Part shown: positions 24,548 to 36,488 of the stretch, one piece after another | Position numbering within the stretch: the first letter of the stretch is position 1 | Layout of the letters: each line of letters starts with the position of its first letter | Assembly: GCF_040054535.1 (NCBI RefSeq) | Contig: NC_090785.1 | Coordinates: 14,988,501-15,052,500 of the forward strand | DNA: 64,000 nt | From: Antennarius striatus | Taxonomy: Eukaryota; Chordata; Actinopteri; Lophiiformes; Antennariidae | Direction: 5' to 3' | The notes under the pieces: model-generated | Told to the model about the DNA's origin: nothing | Seen by the model: only the letters and a program-made list of their open reading frames with translations | Database searches by the model: none | Made by a program: the position numbers and the translations under genes

Positions 24548-27500
24548 CCTACAGACATGCAACTGTGGAGAGAGATGGTGAAGTGATTGACAGCAGTTTG
24601 GGGGGGGGGGTTTCAGTACTTTGCTCAAGGGCACCTCTGCAGTGCCAATTTGACATCTCTCCAGGTACCAGTCCACTCTCTACACTTGTCCACAAGTACT
24701 CGTGGACTGAGCTACTCCAAACTGTACGGTATCTATCTATTAAATGTGGCTGCAATCTATTTCAGGTCACAGCGTTACAAATTCAGAACAAACTACCTAA
24801 ATGCTCTTGAGATGGGAAGAATTCTGATAAAAACAAATTGAAGAATGAGTATTAAAAGTTTAGTGGAGAAAATGTGGCATCTTGAATGATTTGGTAAGTC
24901 TTCATGAAAATTGCAGGTTACACCAGGAATCCAGGAAAACTGGTTACAAAAACATCTCAGTGTCCAGAAACACTGCTTCTTACTTAAGCTAACTTTTCAC
25001 CAAAATCCACAAAAGTCTGTATGATATATAACTATTGTAATAGACAAAGAAAGGAAAATGATTTAAACCGTCACCAGCAAAAATAATTACATTATGACAG
25101 CATTTAGTATTGGAACTGTGACTTATGAGTAAAAAGAAATTCAAGCCTAAATCTCAGCCAAAAATCAATCTAACTCAAAGAAGGCATGAAATAATGCAAT
25201 GTGTGTGGTGATAACTTGAATACCAATGTGTTTTGCAACTATCTGTGGTACAGAGACAAATTTCAAGGACATTAAGGTATTCTATCTCTCTAAAGAATGA
25301 AGGAGGATATGCTTTTTGGTGATTTATGTGGCTCCGACTGATCGAGATAAAAAAGGAGGGTGAGTGATCATGCAGGGGGTTTTTTGCATCATGCATTGCC
25401 AGATGACTTACTTGCTGAGGGTGAGGGTGAGGGAGTCTGTTGCTGCTCTAATCTTGTTCTGTGCCTCCACATGGGTCATGTCCTCTGCATTAGAGTCATT
25501 GATAGACACCACCCAATCGCCCACCCCGACACCAGCCTGAGCTGCCTTCCCTCCTGGGGTCAGCTGGAGAAAAAAACACAGGAAGAGCACCAGATAGAAG
25601 TTACAGGCACTTATAGAAGTCTAAAAGAACATAAACCTTTAATCAGTCAAAAAATATTGAACTGACATTTCAATTCTGCAATGTAAAACTTTTGTTTTGT
25701 TAACCAAGTTGGCAGGTCATGGTCTCAAAAGTATTCAACTTTTTTATTGTGTGATTTCATTACTTTCTGTTATCTTGACATATCAGAAATTCCCAACAAA
25801 ACACAGGAAATGCAATCACAAAAAAGGCAAGTCAAGTCTCTTAAGACCACTTAATGATCAAGTCGGGGGGACTCAGTGTCTGTGTCTGACAAGCCAGGGA
25901 AATATTTCACTCAACACTATCAGGAACAGGCATTATAGGTCATCATGATGTCATCAGTCATCAGCATATGATTTACTGCAGATGTGACTTCAGACTATGA
26001 AAAGAACTCTTGTGAGCTGCAGACAGGAACCATATGTTACAAATAAGCACATAATTTACTGGAATGGCTTTTCCTGTCTCATCAGCACAGGTAAGTCATC
26101 GACTAGTTTCACTTACAGAAGAGTGACATCATCCATTCTGGGCTGTCATGTAGACATCAGACAAATCAGAGCAAAGGTCTGGATTCTGGTTACAAACAGG
26201 TGGATCTTAATGCCTTTCTACATGCTACGCTTTCCATTGTGTATTTTACTATGCAGAGACGCTGAATAATGTTTAGTAAGGGATTACTCAGGTTCCCTAA
26301 CTGGGTAAAAGAAAGCAGATAGTAAAGGCACAAAGGGTTCAAAGTGAGATAAGTCAACAAAAGCAAGGATTTATGGAAAAATAAAAACACTCAACTTAGA
26401 TTATTCTGGAGTCACAAATCCCTGAAAATGTTAGCTCATCAAAAGCGCCCAAGACTCAGCAGTTCAATAAATATTCAGCTTAGCTATCATGCTTGCGACT
26501 ATGATTCTGCACATTAAACATAAACACTCGCATGAGTGGTGAGGTAATATGCTCCGTAAACTGATGACAGCTGAGACTGAAAAAGTACCCCGCACCCCAA
26601 TGAAGACAAAGGCGTACCTGCCTTGAATGAAAACAGAAAAGAAGGCTAAAAATAGGAAGAAATGCATTCCCAGAGGCATTCCAAGAATTTCCATTACAGC
26701 CAAGTTCAAGTATTGCCTTTGATTTGCACTGAGTGAAAGCAATTGGGAAAGAACATTTCTTTAATTTGGAAAGAACTTAAAAGTTGGTGAAAAACAACTG
26801 TGAATGAAAATGAGTGACATACCCTGAAAGGGGAACAACCTGGCATAATGACAATGAGCTTGACTACAGCAAACTACAGCAGCCTTTTCACTGCTTGTAC
26901 TGAACTATAACACCTTGTTATTTTACCCACAACTGGAACAAAGTACATACTTTCACAAAGGCCCAACAGTGCCTCTTAAATGAAACTCTGCTGCTAATCA
27001 CACTACGTGAGAACAATTAAGACAGCTGTCCTCAGGTTTTGTCCCTTTTTCATCATTTGAAGAAAACCCATTAAGTTTTTTATGTATATGAAAAAATATA
27101 CCGGAAAAGTTCAAAATGGTCATTCATCTGCTCCAAAATGAAATGAATTCCTCCATGGGACATGTCCCACCCTTCCACCCAGTTTAATGGTAATCCTTCA
27201 AGTAATGGATGAGTAAAAATGGAAATGCTAAAAATGACCTGTCCCTATTTGATACGGAAAGTGAAATTCCATGAAATCTGTATCCATTCTAAAATGTAAT
27301 AAGTTCTTTTTAAAGTCATATCCCCAGTCTGAAGACAACTTGTCTGATGGTTTTGGTGTAATCTTGCTAACAGGTAAAAAGGGGAAATCAAGGAAAACAG
27401 TAATTTCCATTATTCCAGACATAGGTTCACCCGTTGGTGTGATGAATAGGAAAATTGTCAGGCATACAGTCACTACACCTCCCATGGGAGATTATGGAGA

Positions 27501-27733
27501 TTACTCACACTACCATCAAGACATTTTAAATCAATGAGCATTTGTCTGAGGGTGGTTCACTGAGAGGATTCAGTTTTATGGAACACATAAAGAAGGAGCT
27601 TTCGATTTGTTACTAATTTAAACATCGTAAAACCATTACTGAATTATATTCCTCAATGTACAAGAAGAGGTAAAAAAGAAAAAGAAAGTGAATATGAAGC
27701 GGCTGCAACTGCAGCTGGAACATAGACTGGAAG

Positions 27734-27789
<56 letters not shown>

Positions 27790-30700
27790 GATGGACACAG
27801 ACACCTGTGCTCCTGGCTCAGGTTCAGAGTGCAGCTGCTCCCTCACTTGAGAAGGCAGCAATTAAAGTTGCTGCGCTCAGACGTTTGGTTGGTAGGGGGC
27901 CGACAGAAACCCGATACCCCCCAGAAGTTTGTCAATAGGCCGAAGGACATTGGAAAATATGTTGAATGCAGTGTTCTAAACAAGCAGGGAGATTACATGA
28001 CTGCACAGCCACGAGCTACAGCAATTTCATGTAGTATTAAAGTGACAATGATGGCTTTCTCATGTGGTATTCAGCTGACACGCGTAACGACCGTGAAGCC
28101 GATCCATCTTCTTATAAATGATCCTGTGCGAATACGATTTGCATACTCGGATCACATTAATAGCAAGACATTTGCAACTGCACGGCTAGCCTTCCTTTTA
28201 ATCAGCCTGGTCTGGAGGTCTTTTCTTTTGCAGGCCACATGTACAGAGCTGTGTTAGTACGTTATTGCAGCCATGCAAAATGCAATGGTACCAAGTCACA
28301 ATGGAAGCCATTTCTTTTGACCAAGCCAAAAATTGTGCCGTAGTCCACCCTAGAAAATTTTGTTTTTAGGTATTTTAATAGTGCACTAAAGGTTATCAGC
28401 AGATGTAACCATGTAACTCTGCACCAGCTCACTTTTATTCTTTCCACAGCTATTTGAGGGCTGAGAGACACTCTGTCCTTACATCATTCACACGGCGCAG
28501 CTGATGCAAGCCATAAATATCCCTCTGAGAAATGGAAAACTGAACCTGCAAGTATGTGCTCCCCCCCATAGACTGCTGTAAAACAGTTGCAATAATTCCC
28601 CTCAAAACATGGCTGCTCTGATCACAACACAACACATTCACATCCAACTAGTCAGACAAAAAAATGCCCCCTGTGGGCAATCTATCAGTAAGGACTGAAT
28701 TATTAATTAACCCCTATGAGAAGAGCTTGGGTGTGAGAGAGAGAAAGAAGGAGAGTTTAAAGCATATAAGAGTAAGATCAATAAATGATCTGCAGGTCAG
28801 ACAGAGAAGCAGGAATATTAGGCCTGAAGACACATCCAGCTGTGGTTGTGGAAAAATCATTATTAACTCACTCGTGAATTGACATGACATCATCTGTGAT
28901 TTCCTCCAAACGTTTGATTTCAGCATTGCAGCATGTGGTTGCCAACGGAAACCAGATGATTCCTGGGATTCTCAGTTACGGAATTGTAATGTTTATGGAA
29001 TCGACATGGCATGAGCAATCTGGGGCAGATAGATTGAAGAATTCCTCAGATGAGCTGCTTCATCTGTTGCTTCACACCGGAGTTGATTTAAATGAGACAG
29101 CATTAAAACTCGTGATGATGACATCTTGCCTCCAACCTTTTGTGTTTTTCTGGTTGAAACTGGATATCTGAGCAGATGTGCTAACACATATACAATTTTA
29201 CAGATCTCATCTTCTCAAGGTCACAGATGTGCAATAAAAAAAAAAGATGAAACAACTCTTTGAAAAGGATAAATTCACAGATGCCGTTTCTGGGGTCGGG
29301 CTTGAAATCAAATCAGGCAGCTCAAGATTTCCAGAGGTCAACTTTCATAGATGGAAATGTTGATGAGGGCCTGCTGGATTTTGAACCTATGTTTGACCCA
29401 TTCATATGGGTTTAGTATTTATTTAGTATTTATCCTGACCTGTGAACAATGTTACGACTTTTTAATCAGTTACTCATCATTATCATGTTTTGTTTCAGTC
29501 AGTGAAAAAGGGTTTTGTCTATTCCATGACATCATGGTGATATGAAAGGTTTCAGTCCCTCCATAAAGTTGTAAAGTTATAATCATAACGGTTCAAATAA
29601 ATTCAACCGATTCACATAAACTCATGTACACAGCTTTGAAATTTTGTCCATATCACCGTGACTTATCAGCTATTTTGACCTACCTTTGTAGTCGCCCTCA
29701 TGTTTCACCAAAAATAGCAGTCCCCCATTTTTACCCTGCAACGTCCTGGTGCGACCAAATCAAAAACAATATTTTTTGCTTATCTTATTTTATTAAGAAA
29801 AACAGACTGAATGACTAAAATTCCTTGTCAAAAAGGTCTGTTTAACGAAAACATTACGGGTTTTGAACATTTGCTAATGTGCATTTTTATCTTGAACCAT
29901 ACCCGAGCCCCCTGAACAAGCTGGGCTTCTTGCCCATTTAAAGTCTGAGGCTGGGTTGAGATCATTTTGGCCCCAAAACCTCTAATTATTCACTTTAGCA
30001 GATAAAACTGTCAAACTCGGAGTGGCAGCTATCCTGACAGATACGTTGGAGAAAACCAGTTACCAGATAGATCGACCGATACCCAGGTCAGACAGGCAAT
30101 TTACATGTCAGGATCTCCAATTTCCTCTGGCTTCCCATTGACCAGGCCTAGTTTACCATTAAGTGCTATCACGCCCTCCACCTCTGCACCAGAGCCAGTG
30201 AGATGAGCCTGTGGGGCGCCAGTGGCTCCTACATCTGCCGGCGCAACACAGGAAATTAAACGGCTACAGACACCAACACCAGAATAACTTTTGTGGATGG
30301 CAAGAACAAGAGAATTTGGTAAAGTTTTTGTTTAGAACAAAACATGTGTTTTTTTTAGCCATGATAACGCATATTGATTCAGGCTCAGAGTTTAATGATA
30401 GCAGTTTTGTCTTTATCTCCTTTTAGTCACGGACAAAACAATCATAGTTAGACACTTTTCATCATAGGCTTTATTAACGAAGTTAAATCGAGAAATTAAA
30501 AAGTGAACAACAGCACTAGGATTATACCATGGAATTACAATGGATGACCGAGCTAATAGTGTCTTCTGCTAAGAAGAGGCTTGGTGGTTATTATAAAACA
30601 AAGTATTCCTAAAGTTTGATACAAGCAAATGCCTAAACTTCACGAAAGTGTAAATTGTGCCCTTTAAAAAGCCACATGACTGCCAATAACATTAAATTCC

Positions 30701-33700
30701 CAACAGAAATATCCGTTCTCCACTGCCAGGCAGCATCAGTGTGTGCTCATTCCAGCCTGGGAGGAGGGTCAACAAGTCGGGTCCACTGACACATACAACT
30801 GGGCCCAGTATCGCTGTGACCGTCTGAAAAAGGGATAATGACATTCAGTCAAAGAGAAAAAGGCATTGCTTTCTCATTATTTCATGTCCCTTTCCTTTGG
30901 GATGGTGAAAAGTCAAGAGAACGCTTTAATCATTTTGCTGGTCAGAAGATTGTATGCATCTACCGACACAAGAAATAGGAAAACTAAAAGTTGTGTACCA
31001 ACGTTGAAAAAGGTCAAAAGTTATGTACATATATTTTCAGATGATAAATGGGTGTGTACATATTATTCTAAGTTTCTTTCACAGTGGCTTAGCAGTTTGT
31101 GTTGGCATAGTCTGCAGTGTTTTCCTCTGTTGTTCCTGTTAAATATTCCAGTGAAATTGGGAGGGGGGGGTGACCATCAGACTCGCAATAAAAGAGTGTA
31201 GAAGGCAAATTTGACACACAAAGGAGGAAGAGGATCGTCTGTTGGCAGCAACGGGGTGGATATGAGAAAAATCTCTGGAATGCTGAGAAAGCGCAGCTTT
31301 CCAGGCTCACAGACATAGGTGGGACAGAAACTAGAGCATTCATGAAGCGTGGAAACATACGCCAACTCACACTTAAGAGGCAACGAGCCACAGACACACA
31401 CACCTTTCTCAAATAATACAAAAAGGACTAGGAACTCTAATATTACAAATAACATTTCTGGCAAAGTTCTCCCAGAAACAACTGCAATAAACAATATTAT
31501 TGTCTACTTCTGAAATGAAAAATTCATAACGCCTAATGATAATTGATCAGAAGTGAACTCATACTCAAAGATGTTCAAATAATGGAATCTTAACGAGGTA
31601 AATATTATAATATCATAAATATCAAATTAGGCACAAACACACAGTGTCATTCATTCCTAAGGCAGGCAATATATAACCAGTCATGTTTTTCTTCTTTCTC
31701 AAAGTCACATTTCCTAAACATGGACTACAAACTGGTTTTTTCAGGTAAACAAAGTCTTCTCTGTTTTTCATATCGAAGCCAAACTGTTCTCACACCAATC
31801 TAAGGCAGAACCGGAGATATTCTTCCATACCTGGATTCATGGAGGGATTCATTGTTGAAAAATCCATCTGAGAGCGCTTTATCTTCACCTCGTTCACCGT
31901 CTCTGTGAGTGTAGGACCTGCCTACGCAGAGAGCAAACTACAAGGCCAAAACAGCAGCTTCACCATAAATTGCAGCAAATAGTCTCAATATGTCTTGATA
32001 TTTATCACTTCATTCAGCTTGGGCACTGAGGTCTTAAGTCTTATAATGACAGAGAGAACATCTTTATTGTGGCTTCATGTTAGTTAAGATGTTGGTGTCG
32101 TCTTTAACTAAACAGCCACACATACAAATCTAACAAGAAACATAGAAGTCATGTCATGTTTGAGGTCATGTCCACATGTGACACAGTAGTCTAATAGCAT
32201 ATGGTGAGAGGTCTATTGAAACACTAATAGACATCTCAGTCATCTCATCTAATCAAAGAAACACTTAAATGCATTGATCTTGCAGGAGCTATCAATGTCA
32301 ATCTCTTGGGCTTTGGCTTAAACCGTTTCACGGAGCCCTTCGTCCCCTCAATCCACATTTTCTTCACTGTGCAACTGCTTTTCACTGACTGGCTAGTCTG
32401 AGATACTTATCTCATCAGCTACAAGCCAGTAAAGACAGACCGCCCACTAAATTCATCCAATGTAAGTCCAGAGAGCAGAGGCCTGACTTTGTCTTCCTGT
32501 TACTAAAGGGATGCTGTAAATCTTTGAGGTTTACATCCCCTCATTGGGTTGTTTTCGTCCTCTGTGACTGTGATTCACTGTCCAGTCTTTTATGACAATT
32601 GCAGAGGAGAGCCAACAGTCTCAGAGGCAGAGAAAGATAACCTGTCATGTCTTTATAACTCATGCACCCCGGGGCCCCGCAGACTGCTGGAACAAGCCTC
32701 ATAGATATTAGACACCCACCAGTCGCTAAGACTCCAGTCTTAAAGGAAAAATAGTGGTAAAGTCTTTGCAATACAAAAAATTCAAGCCATATTTATATCA
32801 GTTTGGATGGTAATCCGCGTGTGTAATGTACCTGGATTGCAGAAAAACTTGCCTCCCACTAGTCAAGCTCATTAACTACAGTCACACCCAATGAATTCAC
32901 TCCACTACATGCCCTGCATGCCTTGAACCAAAGTTCCCCAAAACTAAGTTTTGCATTCCATTAAAAACACAGATATTATTTGGGACTGATCATCTGATAA
33001 GGGTTTAAAAAGCGTTGGGACTTTCATAGAAGGAATAGAAGGAAATGTTTCTTGTCTATAACCCAAGAAGAACATTGTGTTTCAGACTGATGCCTGCCAG
33101 AGAAGACAGCAGATACTAGACATGTGCTGACACGGCTGATGATGGCTGCTGCCTTCACCACAGGATGACATCACCTTGACTCACAGTTCAATGCACTTAC
33201 AACATACTGTAAACACTGTAGGTCATACTAATCAGGGCAAGAGAAAATAATGTCTTGTTTTCTCGGTGCATTTCATCTGAAAGCTGAATGGTACAACTGA
33301 CTAAATTTTGACATGAAAAAAACAAGAAATCAAAGTGTCTGGGAGACCTTGTGAGACTCATATATTTACCTATTCACTCCTAATTACCTCTAAAACAGGA
33401 AATTACACATTTTAAAACAGAATTGATGATACAATAAATGTAGCTCTATTCTAACATTCATAGATCACCCCAGACTCCAAGGGAACGATATAACAATGTT
33501 GAGTGGAAATGAGTGCAAGACAGAATACGAGATGTTTGACTTGGCAAAAATGTTGGAATGATTTTATGTGTATGCAAGAGTGTGAGGCTACATGTGAGAT
33601 TCTGTGCGTTTGCCAGGCAAAGCAGCACTGAACTGCACTTATAAGGGCTGGAAAGTGGCTGCTGCACTCTTCTAAAGCGACAGCAGTTTATAGAGTATTT

Positions 33701-34039
33701 GAAAATTCATTCAGTGAAGAGGTGATGACCTAACATGGAGATTTAAAAGCACTGTGAAAAAACAACAGCGTGTCCTTGTGTCCAAGTATTGCTATGAATA
33801 CAGACAAACTAATATGATTGGTTTGCACCATACATAAGGAGTGTACATATCACAGGGTGATCATCCACTTTAATCTTCAAGAAAAAGGCAACGATGATGC
33901 AGAAACTTACAAAAACTCAATCTAAAGACAAATTGTTTCTTACCCTGGACACAGTGAGGGGCATGCTGAAGTCCTTGCCACCCTGCAGCCTGAAGCCCCA
34001 AGGTGCTGGGCCATCCAGGGTTATTGAGTATACATTCAT
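7272..34039 (-). CDS. pdlim7: PDLIM7 (Enigma): PDZ domain plus three LIM domains
   Basis: Actin and Z-disc adaptor: in this family the PDZ domain binds actin-associated partners and the LIM zinc modules dock signalling proteins. Coding exons on the minus strand: 34039-33944, 25563-25412, 19782-19755, 18918-18722, 15620-15466, 15061-15025, 11288-11236, 10959-10716, 10304-10124, 9982-9862, 7798-7683, 7358-7272. All junctions are GT-AG and phases agree, giving 488 residues (human about 457). The ATG starts [19 protein letters not shown]; the exon begins three bases upstream of it, so upstream exons are untranslated. PDZ covers residues 1-84, the conserved block [18 protein letters not shown] about 182-207, LIM1 313-366, LIM2 372-423 and LIM3 431-488. 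Zinc ligands such as CGAC, CSQC, CAKC, CAAC and CHGC are visible. The linker matches PDLIM7 better than PDLIM5 ([26 protein letters not shown]). An alternative terminal exon is listed separately. Confidence 0.95.
8771..9122 (+). repeat. Diverged dispersed repeat, right copy
   Basis: Partner of 5521-5830, located in the pdlim7 intron between exons 9982-9862 and 7798-7683. It is longer mainly because a perfect hairpin (9048-9087) sits inside it where the left copy has no such structure; similarity appears to resume afterwards (AGGTTTG...CAG.TTT). Confidence 0.78.
9048..9087. repeat. Perfect 16-bp inverted repeat (hairpin)
   Basis: Arms 9048-9063 (CTATCTTAATCTAACC) and 9072-9087 are exact reverse complements, with an 8-base loop. 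Both strands of the intron would fold here. Confidence 0.95.
10313..10352. repeat. CA microsatellite next to a pdlim7 acceptor
   Basis: A CA run with one CCAA interruption, followed by GAGAGA. It starts a few bases upstream (in pdlim7 orientation) of the acceptor of exon 10304-10124, so the intron's 3' end is a TG-rich tract rather than a typical pyrimidine tract. Confidence 0.9.
12537..12642. repeat. 14-bp inverted repeat around a GC-richer intronic island
   Basis: AACAACCCTCAAAG at 12537-12550 is exactly reverse-complementary to 12629-12642, with 78 bases between. The surrounding segment, about 12470-12720 in a pdlim7 intron, is richer in GC than its flanks and has short open frames on both strands. 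No protein family is recognised. Confidence 0.85.
14201..14222. repeat. GA microsatellite
   Basis: A short perfect GA run in a pdlim7 intron. Confidence 0.9.
14607..14703 (-). CDS. pdlim7: pdlim7 alternative terminal exon (short isoform without LIM domains)
   Basis: On the minus strand, after a CCATCAG acceptor, one base completes a split arginine codon left by exon 15061-15025 (AG|G). The frame then reads [20 protein letters not shown] and ends [10 protein letters not shown] plus TGA. This matches the known alternative ending of short human PDLIM7 isoforms, which I recall as ...QSPRYTRLRDWHH... with a similar tail. Splicing to it would give a 253-residue protein with PDZ and linker but no LIM domains. 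The phase fit and conservation at the right place in the gene make this a real exon although its frame is short. Which tissues use it cannot be read from the DNA. Confidence 0.88.
15062..18721 (-). other. pdlim7: pdlim7 introns around exon 15620-15466
   Basis: Apart from that exon this stretch is intronic. No further exon, transposon or RNA gene is recognised. Open frames at 15312-15791 (+) and 15365-15703 (-) merely overlap the real minus-strand exon. Confidence 0.6.
18722..25563 (-). CDS. pdlim7: pdlim7 exons: second PDZ half and proximal linker
   Basis: Exon 25563-25412 completes the PDZ domain ([20 protein letters not shown]; ends LTLTLSK). The 28-base exon 19782-19755 encodes AFKAGEDQK. 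Exon 18918-18722 encodes the Ser/Pro-rich linker beginning [19 protein letters not shown] and ending MQQPQNG. The intron between 25412 and 19782 contains the LINE copy at 23584-24337 and a fish repeat at 24405-24646. The rest of the intronic sequence, including the 133-codon frame at 21503-21904, shows nothing recognisable. Confidence 0.9.
23584..24337 (+). mobile_element. 5'-truncated RTE-like non-LTR retrotransposon (LINE) with 14-bp target duplication
   Basis: The plus-strand frame carries the C-terminal part of a reverse transcriptase ORF, from [12 protein letters not shown] through [10 protein letters not shown] to near the end of the element; an almost identical block is in the minus-strand copy at 37435-39625. 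The 3' end has the tail GGCGACCCCTGAAGGGAAAAGC followed by purine-rich GAAAAGAAG. The 14 bases TTTATTCTGCTTGT directly precede (23570-23583) and follow (24338-24351) the element: a perfect target-site duplication. Catalytic RT motifs were lost by 5' truncation, so it cannot move by itself. It sits antisense to pdlim7 in an intron. The RTE-family label is from general similarity; LINE origin is certain. Confidence 0.92.
24405..24646 (+). repeat. Teleost interspersed repeat fragment with internal CA microsatellite
   Basis: Begins ATTAATCCCCAGTGGGGCAA and ends near TACTTTGCTCAAGGGCACCTC, both phrases that recur in a common fish interspersed repeat. A CA run of about 53 bases (24493-24545) and a G10 run lie between. 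Family assignment is from memory and should be checked against Dfam or Repbase. Confidence 0.6.
24493..24545. repeat. CA microsatellite
   Basis: A perfect CA run of about 26 units, likely length-polymorphic. Confidence 0.95.
25564..33943 (-). other. pdlim7: Large pdlim7 intron within the PDZ domain
   Basis: An 8.4-kb intron separating the two PDZ exons. It holds a GT microsatellite at 27738-27786. The 189-codon frame at 27688-28257 runs through that microsatellite (a valine-cysteine run) and is not credible as a gene. No other exon, RNA gene or classified mobile element was recognised. Confidence 0.6.
27738..27786. repeat. GT microsatellite
   Basis: A perfect GT run of about 24 units in the large pdlim7 intron. 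Confidence 0.95.
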
Positions 34040-34042
34040 AGC
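33944..34042 (-). CDS. pdlim7: pdlim7 first coding exon (start of PDZ)
   Basis: After a CTCAAG acceptor there are three untranslated bases and then the ATG at 34039-34037. The exon encodes the first PDZ strand and carboxylate-binding loop ([12 protein letters not shown]) and ends SRV/GTAAG, spliced after AGG. In PDLIM proteins the PDZ begins almost at residue 1, which supports this start. Confidence 0.92.
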
Positions 34043-36153
34043 CTTGAGGAAGAAAAAGGAGGAAAAGGTCTCAATTAGGCAGGAAGGCCTCTTTCCTGCA
34101 TTTTTCAAAAACACACGATCTATTTAGAATCTGACAATAAAATAGTTTGGAAATTGCAGAAAACCTGTGCTTCAGAAATAATCATGTTACAAATATTCAA
34201 ACTGAAATTAATGAAGAATTTCTATATATTTTGCCATATGACCAAACATACCAGTTGCCACTGGGATGAACTCTCCTATATTATTCAGCACACACACTAA
34301 TAGGTTATTACCCTTGTCTCATAATTTTTTAACAGAGCACCAACTCAGAGTCCAACATTATAAATCATTGAAAACCCCTTTGTTGCAATTGCACAATCAA
34401 AAGAGCAGATTCATCATTCAAACAAGTTTCTTTCTTTCTTTATTTCTTTCTTTCTTTAGGCAGCGCTGGCTCTCAGCCACAAAATTTTGGAATACCAAGG
34501 AAACCGCTTCATGGCCAGTAACCAAAAACAGGTCATTTTAAGACGCAGAGGCAACTTGAGATGAAAGGCTGTGTCCCTCGCTCGTATAGTTATTACCATC
34601 GCTTCCTGTACCTGCAGCTCTAATTCACTAAAACAGTTCCTCCTGTCAGGTGTCATCACACTGTGTCATCAGCAGCAAGCTACCCAAGACGCCATGGAAA
34701 CCTACCTTGTCCTTAAGGGCCAGCCAATGGCCCTAACCGGGGTGAAAGCTAGAAAGTGAGTAAGCTGGGGCAAGCAGATTCTCTCTGTGTTGGCAAACCC
34801 TACCCCCCGACAGCGTCTGTGACACAGGCGAGCCCTCGCCTCTCCTCACTCCTCAGAGGCTATATAAGGAATGTAAAACTACACCAAACTATTTCAGCAC
34901 AACACCCACATGAGTCACAGAGAAGAAGGGGGGGGGGTGGTAGAGGAGGACGCAGAGAGGGAATGTCAGCTACCCCTATATCCTGGCTAAGGCCTACTAC
35001 ATAGGAGAAAATTGATTGTTGTTGTTTTTGTATGTTTTTTAGGACAGGAGAGGCCAGGGGCCGCGACAACTGAAGCAAAGCTTATGGAAATTTACATTCC
35101 ATCAGGAAAGCATGAAGTGCAGTACCACCAAACCCACAATTATATTTAAAGATCACGTTCTTAAAGCAACAGAGGAGCTTAAAGATGGTGAATAAGATGA
35201 GTTCACACAGAAAAAAAGAAACTCGTCCTTATTTTAAGTAAAGCAGATCAACAAGTAAATAACTCCAAATAACACCCGACCCATAAAAATGTGCAAAGTT
35301 GCTAATTCAATACAAATCCATGTAAGGGATTTGATATGCATTCTTTTTTTTTTTTGTACTTATGTGCTGGTGCCAGACTCCGAATCATACAAATGTAGTT
35401 TTCTGTCACTTTTCTTATATTACACCTCCTCTAATAGAAAGTCAAGGAGTGCATAAATTCAATTATAGGACAGACAGTTCCAGACAAAAAACAAATGGAA
35501 AGACAAATAGCAGCAGCGAGAAATGCAGGTGAAATTTTACTGAGGGATACGAACTGCAAATTGAATTTTTTTTTGTGGTTATTTTAAAGAAACCAATAGA
35601 AGAAAGAGGCATGAATCCAGACGCATTTTAAGTTAATTAAATATCATCTTCCCACTGAGCAAGAGGAGCAATCATCAGCGTAAACCAATAAAAAATGAAA
35701 GTGTGCCTGTGGCATTTATCTAAGGGACGCCCCTGGTTTTAGAATAGCTATTTATAATCTCCCGTGGTTCCACTGTAATATTCCTATAGGAAATTGCAAT
35801 GCCAGTTGTTGCATGTCCTCAAATACACAAAAAATACAATTACGAGCTCGTATATCTTACATTTAATTGATTTCCAAGACAGTAATTTGCAACAGGTAAT
35901 TAAAGAGTCCACTGTGGACAATAAATGGTGGTGAAGCCGCAGAAGCGCAGAGGAAACATTCAAAACAAGTAAGAAGAAGAGACCAGAAAACTAGACAGCC
36001 CCCGAACAAAAGAGGTCTGCAGCGCACTGGATGGATGGTGCGTTCAAAGCACTTTGTCCAGGTCACAAAGTTGTACGAGGAAAAGAGCCCGTAGAAAAAG
36101 TAACACTAAGAATAAGTTGGGTAGAAACCAGCTCCGCCAGACGTCCGTCCTAC
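34043..36153 (-). other. pdlim7: First intron of pdlim7 (5' UTR intron)
   Basis: Lies between the first coding exon and the presumed untranslated first exon. It contains the TTTC microsatellite and a G-rich run near 34928. Nothing else is recognised. Confidence 0.45.
34429..34458. repeat. TTTC tetranucleotide microsatellite
   Basis: A short run of TTTC units with one TTTA interruption, in the first pdlim7 intron. Confidence 0.85.
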
Positions 36154-36430
36154 CTCTTCGTCCCGTTCGCCAGACATCACGACCCGTCCGGGAGAAACAA
36201 GTTGCTCGGCAGGAAGACGAAACTTTGAGACTTCCTCAAAGCGGACGTCAGGAAGCCGCAGTCGATCCCCTCGGTGAGCAACAGGATCGTTCCTTCAAAT
36301 TCTTTTTTAGTGCGAGTCGGCTGAAACGTCACGAGTCACGTGGCTCGCTGCTTCGTTTTACACACGTCTCAGCTGTGGAACGTCCTGACGGGCGCGTGCG
36401 CGTCAACGACTGGCTGTTCGGGAGCAGGAC
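36020..36430 (-). promoter_or_regulatory. pdlim7: Probable pdlim7 promoter and untranslated first exon
   Basis: A CpG-rich patch in otherwise AT-rich sequence, just upstream of pdlim7 in its orientation. A donor-like GAAGAG|GTAGGA on the minus strand at 36154/36153 could end a non-coding first exon starting roughly at 36250-36400. The plus-strand frame at 36054-36440 is attributed to the high GC content. Start site and donor are not confirmed. Confidence 0.4.
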
Positions 36431-36437
36431 CACGACC

Positions 36438-36488
36438 TGACATGACATGACATGACATGACATAACATGGCATGACATGGCATGACAT
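36438..36488. repeat. Pentanucleotide array (CATGA units)
   Basis: About ten tandem CATGA-type units, the later ones altered to CATAA and CATGG, immediately beside the presumed pdlim7 promoter. Confidence 0.92.

Noticed and set aside
27688-28257. 189-codon plus-strand open frame
   Set aside because: It crosses a GT microsatellite, encodes a Val-Cys run, and lies in a pdlim7 intron without splice or family support.
7272-34039. Identification as pdlim5 next to unc5c
   Set aside because: Both families share synteny elsewhere, but [13 protein letters not shown], the [10 protein letters not shown] block and the unc5a-type ending of the neighbour all favour pdlim7.
36054-36440. 128-codon plus-strand frame
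   Set aside because: Explained by the CpG-rich pdlim7 promoter; Arg-rich translation is typical of chance frames in GC-rich DNA.
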